From assembly GCA_963377175.1 (NCBI GenBank), contig CAUJNA010001624.1, forward strand, positions 932,001-996,000: a stretch of 64,000 nt of DNA. Reading direction: 5' to 3'. The notes beneath the pieces are model-generated. The model was not told where the DNA came from, made no database searches, and worked only from the letters and a program-made list of their open reading frames with translations. Both the position numbers and the translations under genes were made by a program. Shown in pieces: positions 54,870 through 64,000 of this stretch; the first letter of the stretch is position 1, and each line of letters starts with the position of its first letter. This DNA is from Effrenium voratum (taxonomy: Eukaryota > Sar > Dinophyceae > Suessiales > Symbiodiniaceae).

Positions 54870-56849
54870 CTCGCGCAGCGCGCGGCAAGGCGCGGCGCCA
54901 TTGGCCAGCCCATTGCCGCAGCGTGACGTTGGACGGTCGCCTTCTTGCCGGCGAAGCAGCAACAGATTCTATGGGAAGCATGCGAGCTATGTTCAACCTT
55001 CCCTGGGCCAAGAGCTATGTTCTCGTCTTCAGGCGTTGCGTTGTTTTTGTGGGTTCCTGGCAGTTCCTGGTCGGTCGCTTCATTAAGAGGCCTGTCTCGA
55101 TAGGCTAGTGTTTGCTCAGGAAGCTCTTAGTGATCTTGGTTGGGTTGGGTGCGGCTGGGCAGGGAAGGCTGAGCTACCTTCCTCGCACGCAGCGCTGGAG
55201 GCCGGCCATGCGTGCACGAGGCTCATTTCGAGTTCAGGCATGCAAGGAGATCAGGAGAAGTGCGAGAGTTCCGTGGGGCCCGCAATGCATGAAAAGGTGG
55301 CAAAGGCAAAGTGTGAAGCTCAGCAACAGGTGAACCAGGCCCCGAAACGCCTGTCAAGTTCCCGCAAAGAACCGGCAAAAAATCGACATATCATATTCGC
55401 TCGAAGCCGGACTTCTTAAGGCTCGATGTCCCATTCCGCCCCGCCCCAAGTTCCTGCCACGTATGCTCGCAAAGGAGTATCTCCGGCAAGGTTAGCTGGG
55501 GGGCCGGTTCCCGCAAGGATCGAAAAGCCCGGCCAGAGCAGCCAACAGCCCCTCGCAGAAGCATTTGAATCCGGGACGGCCACTACCCCTCCCACCTCAC
55601 TCGTCTGCAGCCCAAAACAGGGATCGCAACGGAATTTCGCAGGCTCCCAACCTCACCGTTCACGCTCTTGAACGCGTCCTTGATGACGCTGCCTGGGCCA
55701 CAGCTCCAGTGCTTCGGCCGATGGTGTGATAGCTCAGGCCCGTCCAACGCATTGGGCGGCGATCTGGCGAAGAAGGGGCTGAAATGCTATGGAAAACGCG
55801 CCTGGGGAGAGATCCGCCCGACATCCGCCGAGAAAACTGTGCCTTGGCCCCGCGCGGGTGCGGTTGGTGTTGTCCGTGACCGCTTCGATCTCAGGCTGGC
55901 AAAAAAACCGAAGGTCTTAGGACAGGCACCCGTTTTTGCTTTTTCATGTCATGTAGCGGTGCAAAACCACCCTTCACTTCCCTGATTGTTGGAAGGTGGG
56001 TGGGGGGCCCACAAAGCAAACATGAAGTGTACAGCCCCGGCTTGGTGTTTGTGAAAGGCCCTTGCGCACTGCCACACTTGTTTGCTCAACGCCGGGCTCT
56101 TTCTCGGGAACTTCTGGCCGGTTTCCTTCTTCGCAAGGGGGGCAGCAAATCCTGGACCCCGTTGCCCACCTCGAGTCTGTTTTGCAAACCCAAACCCCAA
56201 AAGACCAACACTTAGCCGGATCCAAGAGGTGGTGAAATACAATTGCGGCAGTCCTTGGCACCAGCGAATCCAATCTCCAAAAACCATCTTGGCAGCCAAA
56301 CCGTTAAACCCAAGAATACCCCGAAGCGGCCGGCTGCAGGTTCTGAAGTGCCCACCCCACCGCTCGACCCGGAGATCGAACGAATCAGCGCTTCGGCGCC
56401 CCCGCAACCACTGCGGCTCCGCCGGGGCCGTAGCCTTCCCAGCGGCCAACGGGTCGGTTTGGTCAGTCTGAACTCTTTGGCCTCGCGGTTTCAACCCCGC
56501 CCCTTGAGCCTTGGCTTGGAACAAGGACATGCTTTTTGACTTCGACCCCCTGACTGAACTGTTGGGTCTCTTGGCAGCTCGCAGTTAGAAGCCCTTGGGT
56601 GGCTTGAACCTTACTTCCTCTCTCTTGGCAGTTGAACCACCAAGCAGACTGACTGAACTTCTTGGTCTCTTGGCAGTTGAACCCCTTGGTTGAACCTTGG
56701 TTTGGAACAAGGACATGCTTTTTGAACCCGAAGCCGGAAGCTTGCACCTGGAAAACCATGCTGGACACTTCGCTGCTAGCACCGCGTCGCCGCGTCAAAA
56801 AAAGTCGGCGCCACACCACAACCCAACGCCCAGACCCATCGCCTGACAC
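54870..56849. other. No firm gene; weak plus-strand frames
   Basis: Intron or spacer between the RluA and phytochelatin synthase modules. Open plus-strand frames at 55108-55671 have mixed codon use unlike the real exons and no family match. Confidence 0.5.
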
Positions 56850-56971
56850 CTCCAGCTCGTTGAACATCTCCTTCCTCAGGCGCGCGGAAAGCGCTGAATG
56901 CGCGGAGCTTGCCGCGGACGGAAGGAGCACCAGGAGGGCACGGAGCGCCCCTTTGCCATATGGACGCGGAC
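56850..56971 (-). CDS. Probable coding exon linking the RluA and phytochelatin synthase modules
   Basis: Forty codons with strongly G/C-ending codons, ending LRKEMFNELE. The acceptor TAG|GTCCGC matches the phase-1 end of the previous exon, and the GT donor GAG|GTGTCA leaves phase 0. No family recognised. Which gene it belongs to is unknown. Confidence 0.5.
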
Positions 56972-57466
56972 CTACTAGGGGAAGATGAAAACATAGAGGA
57001 TACACATATAAAGCGCCACTGCGCGGAGTTAGGCCTTTTTCTCCCCGTGCAATGTCGACCTAACTACAACGGTGAGCTCGCCATAAAACAATGCCACAGC
57101 CCTGCTTCTCTTTTCCCCTTGTCGCACTCGCGCCGCTGTCGCTCCAGCGACACCAGCCTGGCTCGACGGGTGGGATGTGAGCGTGAGAATGCATGCGCGG
57201 GTGGGCCAACACCAAAGAGCCCGTCTGAGAATAGCGCTGAAAGGACACCACAAGAGGCATCCCTGTTTCTTGACACATTCCAAAGTTGATTCTGTCTACA
57301 AGGAAACCCGTGCCATAAAAATGCTGATGTTGCGGTACACCCAGACTCGATCAACCTGGCCTAGCTTAAAACAGGGCCCTGGCACCACACATATATATAT
57401 ATATGTACACATATACATGCAATTGTTTACATCGACAAATAGATGAAAATGAATAGGCACGTGTAC

Positions 57467-57506
<40 letters not shown>

Positions 57507-60500
57507 ATATATCGACCTATGCAGATACATGTCAAGTTATAAAGATATATATTATACACATATGAATATATGCAAATATCTATATATATATATATACATA
57601 GGTATATGCATGTGTGTGTGTGCGCGTATGTGCAGACATGCAAGTGATTACACCTGAACGTGTACCCATCCCTTTCCTCCCTCCACCTCCCCCAAACTGC
57701 GGCCGGCGCGGCCGCGCCCAGTCACCGAGCCCCTCGAGGCCGCGGAGCCGCGCGGACACGGCGCCCTTGGCCCAAAACGGCGCCAGCGCGCGGAGCAGAT
57801 CCGCCTGGGGGCGAGGGAAAGAGTCGGAGAAACCACCAGGCCTAGGTACCACTCCTCGGTGGCAATATCTGCGAGGCCCTGCTCAAAGTGAAGAACTTTT
57901 AGTGGGTGTAATACGGAAAACCCATTCGTTGGCAAAAAGTCAAAGTCCTAACATCCCTTGGCAAAATGCACCAAAGACTCACTTCCGGAACCAGTGGACT
58001 GGCCACGAGTCTGAACTTTCTTTGTTTGCCACTAAAATGGCACCAAGCCCAAAAAGGTTGAAGGTCCGGGGACAGGGAGTGAGACCAAAGAGAAAGGAAA
58101 CCCCAAAAAGGGCAGAACGCAAAAAGCTTAGCGTTGAGTCTGGCAATTTCTACCCCGAACTCGACACCTTTTGGGATTTCTGGTTTCTGCACTGCCACTG
58201 AAGAGCTACTACACAAAGGGTACGTACCTCATTTTCGAATGGGGGTAGTTGCATTGGGGTGGAACCCTCTTGAAACGGAAAGGTCCATCCCACCCACTCA
58301 GGTGGTTCACACATCACTCCTTCAAAAGAAAACTCAGCCGCAAAGGCAGAAAGTTGAAACCACGAGGTGTTGGCGGTGCCTTTGTTGTGCTGTTCTTAAA
58401 CTAAAACCAAAGGAAAACCGATGGTTTGCAACAAGGGGGGTACCCTGACTTGAGACAAACGCATGTAGGGATGGTGCGCCGTTGATGCTTGGCTGGCAGG
58501 TGCTGGTTAGAGGGGGGTTCAGACACGGGGCAAAGACCCTCAAAGCAATAAAACCGGGGTGCCAAAAGAGCCAATCCTGGAGTAAACCCTGGGCAAGGCC
58601 ACCTCCTGACCGCTTGGCTGTCCTCAGATCCCCTGCTGAAAGTTTAACTTTTGGCGGGTCGAATGGAAACCCCTAAACCCTAAACCCTAAAGCCAAGAGG
58701 CGAAGGAACCGGATGGCTGGGAGCTACCGAGGTTGGTCTGGGCAGTTGAATCGGGGGGGTGCCTTCACATTTGGTGTCGAGAGGAGGTGCGGCCCGTACA
58801 TCAAATAAGCGCAGCCGCAAGGTGCGTGTGTCAAAAATGCGAAAGTGACTTCCTTCGGATGGCGTCAAAAGCGCTAAAGCCCGGGCAACCTCGGAAAAGG
58901 TGAAGAGGGAACGCCGGTGCCGGCAAGTCGGCCAGCCGGGCTGCCAGCCCCCAAAGCGACTCGCCCGACCCCCCCGCCCCAAGGCTTCCTCAAACAGGAA
59001 TCGCAGGGGAGACCTGCTCGATTTGCCGCTTCCTCGGAACTCGGAACCAACCGCGCAACACACAACACGCACACACGTCCCTTGTTGGCTCCCGCTTGGG
59101 GAGACAAAAAAGAGGCCACGAAGCAAGGCTTCGAACACCAACGCGCGCCTCCTCCCGCCCTCTCCCCGACCCGACCGCCGAATCGATCTCCGCACGGGGC
59201 GCCGGCGGCGGCTCCAGCACCTCGCGCGGCTGAGCGAGCCGCTCCGCGCGTGCCCCGAAGGCCAGGCGGTAGCGGTGCAGGAAGTTCCGCCCGCACACCG
59301 CGGCCTCGGCAGGAGACTCCCTTCATCTGGGTGTGGCTCAAAATTAAATAGGAGGGGTTACGCAGGTTTTGGTTCATGTTTCCACTTAAACAGGGTTCCA
59401 TTGTGGTACCGGTTTTTTGAGCCACAGCCATCTCGCAGCTGGCCCCAAAAGCCGGGTGGGTTGTCCACAACCATGATTCGAGGCGATGTGGAAAATGGGA
59501 TTACGACGCTTTCACGTGACTTGTTTCCAGACCAGCTTCATGAGCGATCCCGGAATAATGCGCGGGACACTCACCGAACGATGGCCAGAAAAATTATGCT
59601 TAGAAGGGAATAGGAGCCCCGGCCAGGTACCAAAAAACAGTGTGGGAACTGCTGCCAAGTACAAAAAGAGAAGCAGTGACAGGGAAAAGCGCGCGCGCAA
59701 CTGCAATTGGCATGCCGCACTTCTGAGCTAGCAGCATCTGAAGAGTGCGTTGGAGCGGCGGTGTACTTGCCTCAGCTATCGGCTTCCAAAATCATTCAAA
59801 CGCACGGAGGTTTAGCTTGGAAGCTGCTAGGCGATGAGCGGGTTGGGTCAGCGTGATGTTCGAGATCTGTCAGTGTGGTGGGATTTTCCCGCTGTGCTTG
59901 CAAATATCTCCTCCATTCGAGATGTGATGACATGTACTATCCGGCGAATCGAGCCCACAGAACAAACATTTCACACCTTCAGCCGAGTCATACAAGAGTG
60001 CCGCCGAAAAAAGAAACACGAAGAAAGAATCCACAATGCACAAGCCAAGAAAAGCTTTGAATTCAGGAAGATGCAAGAAGTTCGGACTTTGCCTGCGCCA
60101 TACAAACGACTCTTGGAGACCTTGCTTCAAGAACAGGAGCAAAGCACCGTCCAAAGGCCGAAAAGCCGGGCCGTTTCCAAATATGTCTAAGCAACCATCC
60201 CTTTGGGCATAAACAGGAAATATATGTATATATATATATATGTGTGTGTGTGTGTCAAAATCCAGATACCTCACAAAATTGCGGATGTCCTTGCGGTTTC
60301 TTGCCACCAACCCCAGGGTGACCCTAAAACGCACAAATAGTGCAAGCTCCGTTTAGCCAGGGACCCCGCCGTCGGTCCAAACCGGATGCCCAATGTGCGC
60401 CAGGTGGCCTCGGCTCGGAGAGAGCTGACGTAGCGGTGCTGGCGGTGGTTTCCCCGAAAAGAACAGCACCTAGATAGCCAAGTGGCTGTTTTGTTCAGTC

Positions 60501-63500
60501 GCCGTTGCTGGTGTTTGGGTTAAAGTGCATGGGAGGAAAAAAAGAAGGAAAATAAAAAAGCAACTGGCGATCCAGGCAGGTGTCCAAAGTGTTTGCCAGG
60601 AAAATATCAAGTGCCATCTGATTTTGAATGCCCCTTGTCCACTTCCGGGAAAGACACCCCGGAATCACCGTTGGGGGGGCTACCTTGCATGTACCGATCG
60701 ACGGCACCCTTTCAGGTTGGCTCAAAAGAAACCAGCAATAAGCACTCTTTCAGGTTGGTTCAAGGGACACCAACAGGACAGCCACCATTTTGGGATCCAA
60801 GTTCCGATTTGGACACACATCCACATCTTCAAAACGGAAGTGGAAGTCCTTCGCAAGGGAGGCCTTCCAAGGTGAAACGCCATCCTTCAGAGCCCGCATG
60901 GCTCTTCCTCCAATCGAAGCAAGGAAAGCCGCAACGCGACAACTGGAAGGCAACCAGGATGTTCGTTTGCCCCTTCAAACAGCAAGCCCCCGCCAAAAGG
61001 AAGCTCCTCCAACATGAGCCCCAAAGGTGACTTTTTGAGTGTCACATGGGGGGAGCAACATCACCACGCCTGGCAACGACAGGCCCCGCAGCCTTCAAAC
61101 CAATGAGGTCGGAGAACGAAACTTTCGCCCAAAAAACCGGCACCAGGAACAGACCTCATCTGTTCTGACAGGAGCTGCTATGGGAATTCCACCTTCCCGC
61201 CCCCTATGGGTCCCCCAAAAAGGGAACCTCACCTCTACCGTTTAACATGCGATGCTTGAAACCACCCTATAAGGGAACACGTTGGTGACATCTGAGGCAA
61301 ACATGGCAACCACCGGAAAAACACAACGACAAACAAACTGCCCACCCTGTTGCGAACATCAGGGAAACTAAACATGGCAACGGGAACAAAACAAAAAAAT
61401 CACACCTGCCCCAAAAAATGCTGCCATGGCCAAAGGGAGAACGTAAAAAGTCGCCGGGGGGGGGGGGGGGAAACGCACCCTGCCCATCCCCTGTTGCAAA
61501 CTTCAGCGGAATTTAAACATGGCAACAGGCCAAGGGAGAACGTAAAAGTCGAGGAAAAAAGAATCACCCGCCCCCTGCCCCATCCCCCATTCCTTCCGCC
61601 TTGCTTTCGCGGCAATGCGGCCGCTTATCTTCGGCCGGGCCCCCCCGCTCCGCAGCTGGTGCCTCCGCCCGGAGCCCAGCCGCAGCGCCGCCAGCGTGGC
61701 CGCGCCGCCGTTTCGGTGGCCCAGGGCACCGAGCACCTGGAGGAGAAGAGCTGCGGCGCGGCCAACCGGGCGCCCCGACATCCAACGGGGGGAAGGTAGA
61801 AGCGGATTTCCTCCAGGAATGCGTACCTTTGGATGTCAAAAAGGTTGCAGTTTTGGAACTGTGAAAGCACCCACTTTCAGAGTAAAACCGGGAGCCACCC
61901 CTTGCCCGGCCGCCTACGCACGTCTCCCTCGTCTGAGAACGCGGTAGGGCCAACCACCTGCTTGATCATGTCTAAAGAAACATTGCTTGATCTGGGTCAG
62001 CGTCTGGCAACATCAGCAACATCTTGGGCCTTCAGATTCAATTCCTGGTTTAGGGGTGAATGTTGACTAAGGGTTGGTTGCCTTGTTGGTTTGAGCACAG
62101 CATTGAATCTCTCTAAATGGAAAACAGGGCTCCCCATATTTCCCCTTTGAACATCACCCCAAAGGGGACACTCACTCAAAACTGGTGAAAAACCAATCTG
62201 GGGAAAAAGGGTAGTGTCAAAACTGGGGCTTGGACCCTGCTTCGTTGGGCTTCCCATCAAAACCAACACTAAAACTGGTGAAAACCACGGAGTCAACCCC
62301 GGAGAAGCCCAACTCCCGACAGCGAACCCGCGCGGCGCGGATTCGTGGCCTTCATCTTGCTCCTCGCAGGTCGCCCGGCGCCCGCGCTGGTGATGGCATC
62401 CTCGACCGGGTCGACGACAAAACGCGTGTCGTTTGGGGTACTCATACGCTACGCCACAAGAAGCTGCTTGGATTCTGTTGGCATATTGAAATTACACCAC
62501 AATTTCAGTTTTACACCTCAAAAAACATGTTGAGATTCGATTGGAATAGTGGGTCAACCTTAAACTCTGAAATGGGTTTTGAGCACGCCCCAGCTGCCTA
62601 CTGAAGGTCAATCAGGAGGCGTCCACCTTAGCGGCTGACACGTCGGAAGCCCAAAATCCCCAACTGCCCCCACCACCACCACTCCCCCACCGCACCCCAC
62701 CCACGATGGCCTGGCCTGGACCACCTGCACCGGCGCCAAGATCACCCGCGCGCGGCTCGCCCAGCCGTGGCACAGGGCCACGTAGTCCCGGCGCAGGGCG
62801 CCACCATGCAGCTGGACCTGCGCCGGGCCGTGGAGAAAAACCCAAGCGCCAAGCGCCAAGCGCCAAGCACCAAGCGCCAAGCGCCAAGCGCCAAGCGCCA
62901 AGCGCCAAGCGCCAAGCGCCAAGCGCCAAGCACTGGTTTCTAGGCTGGAATTAGGACCCCAGCCAAAAAATGATCTCTTTTTTGCCTGGTGAGTGGAAAA
63001 CAAAGGGACCCCAAAAATAGCGGGGAGAAAGAAAAAAACGGGGGGAGCTAATTCTGGGGAAGGTTTGTGGTTGTTGGCATAGGTGTCCTTTTTGGCAAAA
63101 TAGATGGGTTTCTCTGGTATTTCATTGAACCACCAGGTTTTGTCCAGGGACCTCTATTTTTAAACCAGATCAACCAAAAAGGACACCTATGGTTGTTGGC
63201 CTGACCTTGACCGAAATGAAACACGGAAATAGCCGGGCACAGCTATTTAGCAGGTTTCGTGTGAACAGCTGTCACTTCCTTTCCAAAAAGGACCAAGCCG
63301 CTTTGCACAGAGCTTTGGCGGTCCAAGGTTCTTTGGGTTGGCCTTCTGACGTCTTGGGAGAAGAAGCGATCCCTTCTCACTTCAAGGAGGACAGGGCCGA
63401 GGGCTCAGTGCGCACTCACGAGGGACAAGCTCACACGAGACAAGGGTATGGGCACCCTTCACGGAGAGCAGCCGGAAACTGTGACACCTACTGCATTCAA

Positions 63501-63860
63501 CTGTGCTGCTTCTAAGGGGGGGGGGCGAAGGCCAAAAGGGGTGTGGAAGCAATCTTGAACATCCAGTTTGCACTGTCCGTACCGGTAGAGTCCTTCCAAT
63601 TCGGGGGGATCACACAAATTTCTTGGTGGCAAATTGCCGCTAGCACAAAAAAAGTCCAACTTTTTGATCACTCGCGGGAAAATACACCTTTTTCCTCAAG
63701 TTCAAGGCCCCTCCGCCTGAAGGTCGTAGAAGGCCTCGTAGGTCTTGGCCGCCAGAATCAGCCCGGAGCTCGGCACGTCCAGGCGGTGCAGAAACCCGCA
63801 GCTGTGCCGGGCGTCATCCAAAATCGGGCAGCGAAGCGCGCCGGGACCGGAGCCCTGCGC
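56850..63860 (-). CDS. RluA-family RNA pseudouridine synthase (multi-exon, 5' part outside window)
   Basis: This gene encodes an enzyme expected to isomerise uridine to pseudouridine in RNA. The exons below read in order: the catalytic motif HRLDVPSSGLILAAKT (the Asp of HRLD is the family nucleophile), then YDLQ joined to GGALRRDYVALCHGW, then ATLAALRLGSGRRHQLRS, then HLAHIGHPVW, then RNFLHRYRLAF, then a helical tail. These are the RluA-type landmarks in the correct order and spacing. Exons are 63717-63860, 62725-62817, 61649-61736, 60365-60408, 59203-59304 and 57726-57804, with 56850-56971 possibly the tail. The N-terminus lies beyond the right edge. No stop codon was found, so the 3' limit is uncertain. 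Bacterial, organellar or cytosolic substrate cannot be told from the sequence. The family call is strong; the 3' end is weak. Confidence 0.85.
57390..57640. repeat. AT/GT-rich microsatellite cluster
   Basis: Several TATATA and TGTGTG runs in a 250-bp low-complexity region inside an intron of the RluA gene. Confidence 0.9.
57726..57804 (-). CDS. RluA exon: C-terminal helix
   Basis: Starts CCCCCAG|GCGGAT. Encodes ADLLRALAPFWAKGAVSARL, the post-barrel helix expected after EVL-P-P. Phase 1 end at a GT donor. Confidence 0.72.
57866..57976 (+). repeat. Dispersed ~110-bp repeat, family A copy 4
   Basis: Same blocks and orientation, ending 62 bp before the acceptor at 57804 of an RluA exon. Weaker related pieces occur near 21755-21830 and 58617-58670. 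Confidence 0.83.
58671..58691 (+). repeat. Interstitial telomere-like tract (CCCTAAA)3
   Basis: Three perfect CCCTAAA units, the plant/dinoflagellate telomere type. Confidence 0.8.
59203..59304 (-). CDS. RluA exon: NFLHRYRLAF
   Basis: Thirty-four codons starting AAVCGRNFLHRYRLAF and ending EVLEPPP. GC donor CCG|GCGCCC. This is the C-terminal beta-strand region of RluA enzymes (the LHxxxLxF block). Confidence 0.83.
60365..60408 (-). CDS. RluA exon: HLAHIGHPVW
   Basis: A 44-bp exon after the acceptor CCGAG|GCCACC. It completes the split Ser codon and encodes HLAHIGHPVWTDGG, the loop that follows the RNA-binding RRHQ block in RluA enzymes. GT donor GTCCCT. Confidence 0.85.
61649..61736 (-). 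CDS. RluA exon: SGRRHQLRS block
   Basis: Eighty-eight bp encoding ATLAALRLGSGRRHQLR plus one base. The GC donor A|GCGGGG splits a Ser codon, which the next exon completes to give the family motif RRHQLRSHLAHIGHPV. Confidence 0.88.
62725..62817 (-). CDS. RluA exon: RRDYVALCHGW strand
   Basis: Starts after GCGCAG|GTCCAG. Encodes GGALRRDYVALCHGW and ends near ILAP or ILAPVQ. Two GT donors six bases apart (ends 62731 or 62725) both keep the frame. Matches the R-Y-x-A-L-x-H-G block of RluA enzymes. Confidence 0.82.
62843..62933 (+). repeat. Heptanucleotide tandem array (AAGCGCC), about 13 copies
   Basis: Thirteen near-perfect 7-bp units with one A substitution, ending 26 bp from an RluA exon acceptor. 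Confidence 0.95.
63079..63190. mobile_element. 112-bp TIR element with 10-bp target-site duplication (MITE/introner-like)
   Basis: Perfect 17-bp inverted ends (ATAGGTGTCCTTTTTGG at 63079-63095 and its complement at 63174-63190), flanked directly by GGTTGTTGGC on both sides (63069-63078 and 63191-63200). It lies inside an intron of the RluA gene. Confidence 0.9.
63717..63860 (-). CDS. RluA exon: catalytic HRLD motif
   Basis: Forty-eight codons in phase 0, after the acceptor CGCTCAG|GCGCAG and before the GC donor CTTCAG|GCGGAG. It carries the signature GFLHRLDVPSSGLILAAKT followed by YEAFYDLQ. The catalytic Asp is present. Confidence 0.88.
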
Positions 63861-64000
63861 CTGAGCGCGGGAGATTCGCAGCGCGCTTGGCGTGAGGTGG
63901 CCATGGGTCGAAATCCCAATCGTACCCCCAGTGAACATCTGAATTCCCACTAAAATAGGTTCTAAATGGGTGGTGAATTCACCAATCCCCCAAAATGGTA

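Noticed and set aside
55108..55671. Two consecutive plus-strand open frames
   Set aside because: No family match, mixed codon use and opposite strand to all recognised genes. Not supported as genes.
57390..57640. AT-rich region considered as a replication origin or matrix attachment site
   Set aside because: Explained by TA/TG microsatellites; no further signal.
1..64000. tRNA, rRNA, snRNA or CRISPR features
   Set aside because: No cloverleaf with a TTCRA box, no rRNA segments and no spaced direct-repeat array were seen by eye. A tRNAscan/Infernal run would be decisive.

Overview
Window type. This looks like nuclear DNA of a dinoflagellate, with composition closest to the Suessiales/Symbiodiniaceae or Polarella type. 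Coding sequence occurs as many very short exons (about 22-180 bp) rich in G/C at third codon positions, separated by long introns full of homopolymers, microsatellites and small inverted-repeat elements. All recognised genes lie on the minus strand, as in dinoflagellate unidirectional gene arrays. The inferred introns mostly have GC donors (some GT, a few GA) and AG acceptors followed by G, which is the known dinoflagellate splice pattern. A short TTTAGGG-type (CCCTAAA) telomere-like tract is also present. Species cannot be fixed from sequence alone.

Layout, read in the direction of transcription (right to left). (1) 63.9-56.8 kb: an RluA-family RNA pseudouridine synthase, entering the window from the right edge. 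(2) About 54.9-34.6 kb: a phytochelatin synthase with the whole catalytic domain (Cys, His and Asp present) and a long C-terminal region in many 40-60 bp exons. (3) 34,180-33,128: one intronless 350-codon gene with tandem HTFH-type and GLSEADAR-type repeats and a C-terminal beta-sandwich-like region, preceded by a TATA-like box. (4) 30.9-20.5 kb: a RING-H2 finger followed directly by a PHD finger and a long linker. (5) 19.2 kb to the left edge: an Hrq1/MrfA-type superfamily 2 helicase (COG1205-like) with motifs Q, I, Ia, Ib, II, III, IV, V and VI recognisable.

How it fits together. Exon ends were placed by matching protein-family order, reading phase and the GC/GT/GA...AG|G rule. Inside the conserved domains this gives seamless proteins. 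Between domains the joins are only phase-compatible. I found no stop codon or clear start between the modules, so they may be neighbouring genes whose terminal exons I cannot recognise, or some may be true fusions. RING-PHD-helicase is the most suggestive case. Everything between exons appears to be intron or intergenic DNA carrying at least six families of short TIR or introner-like repeats.
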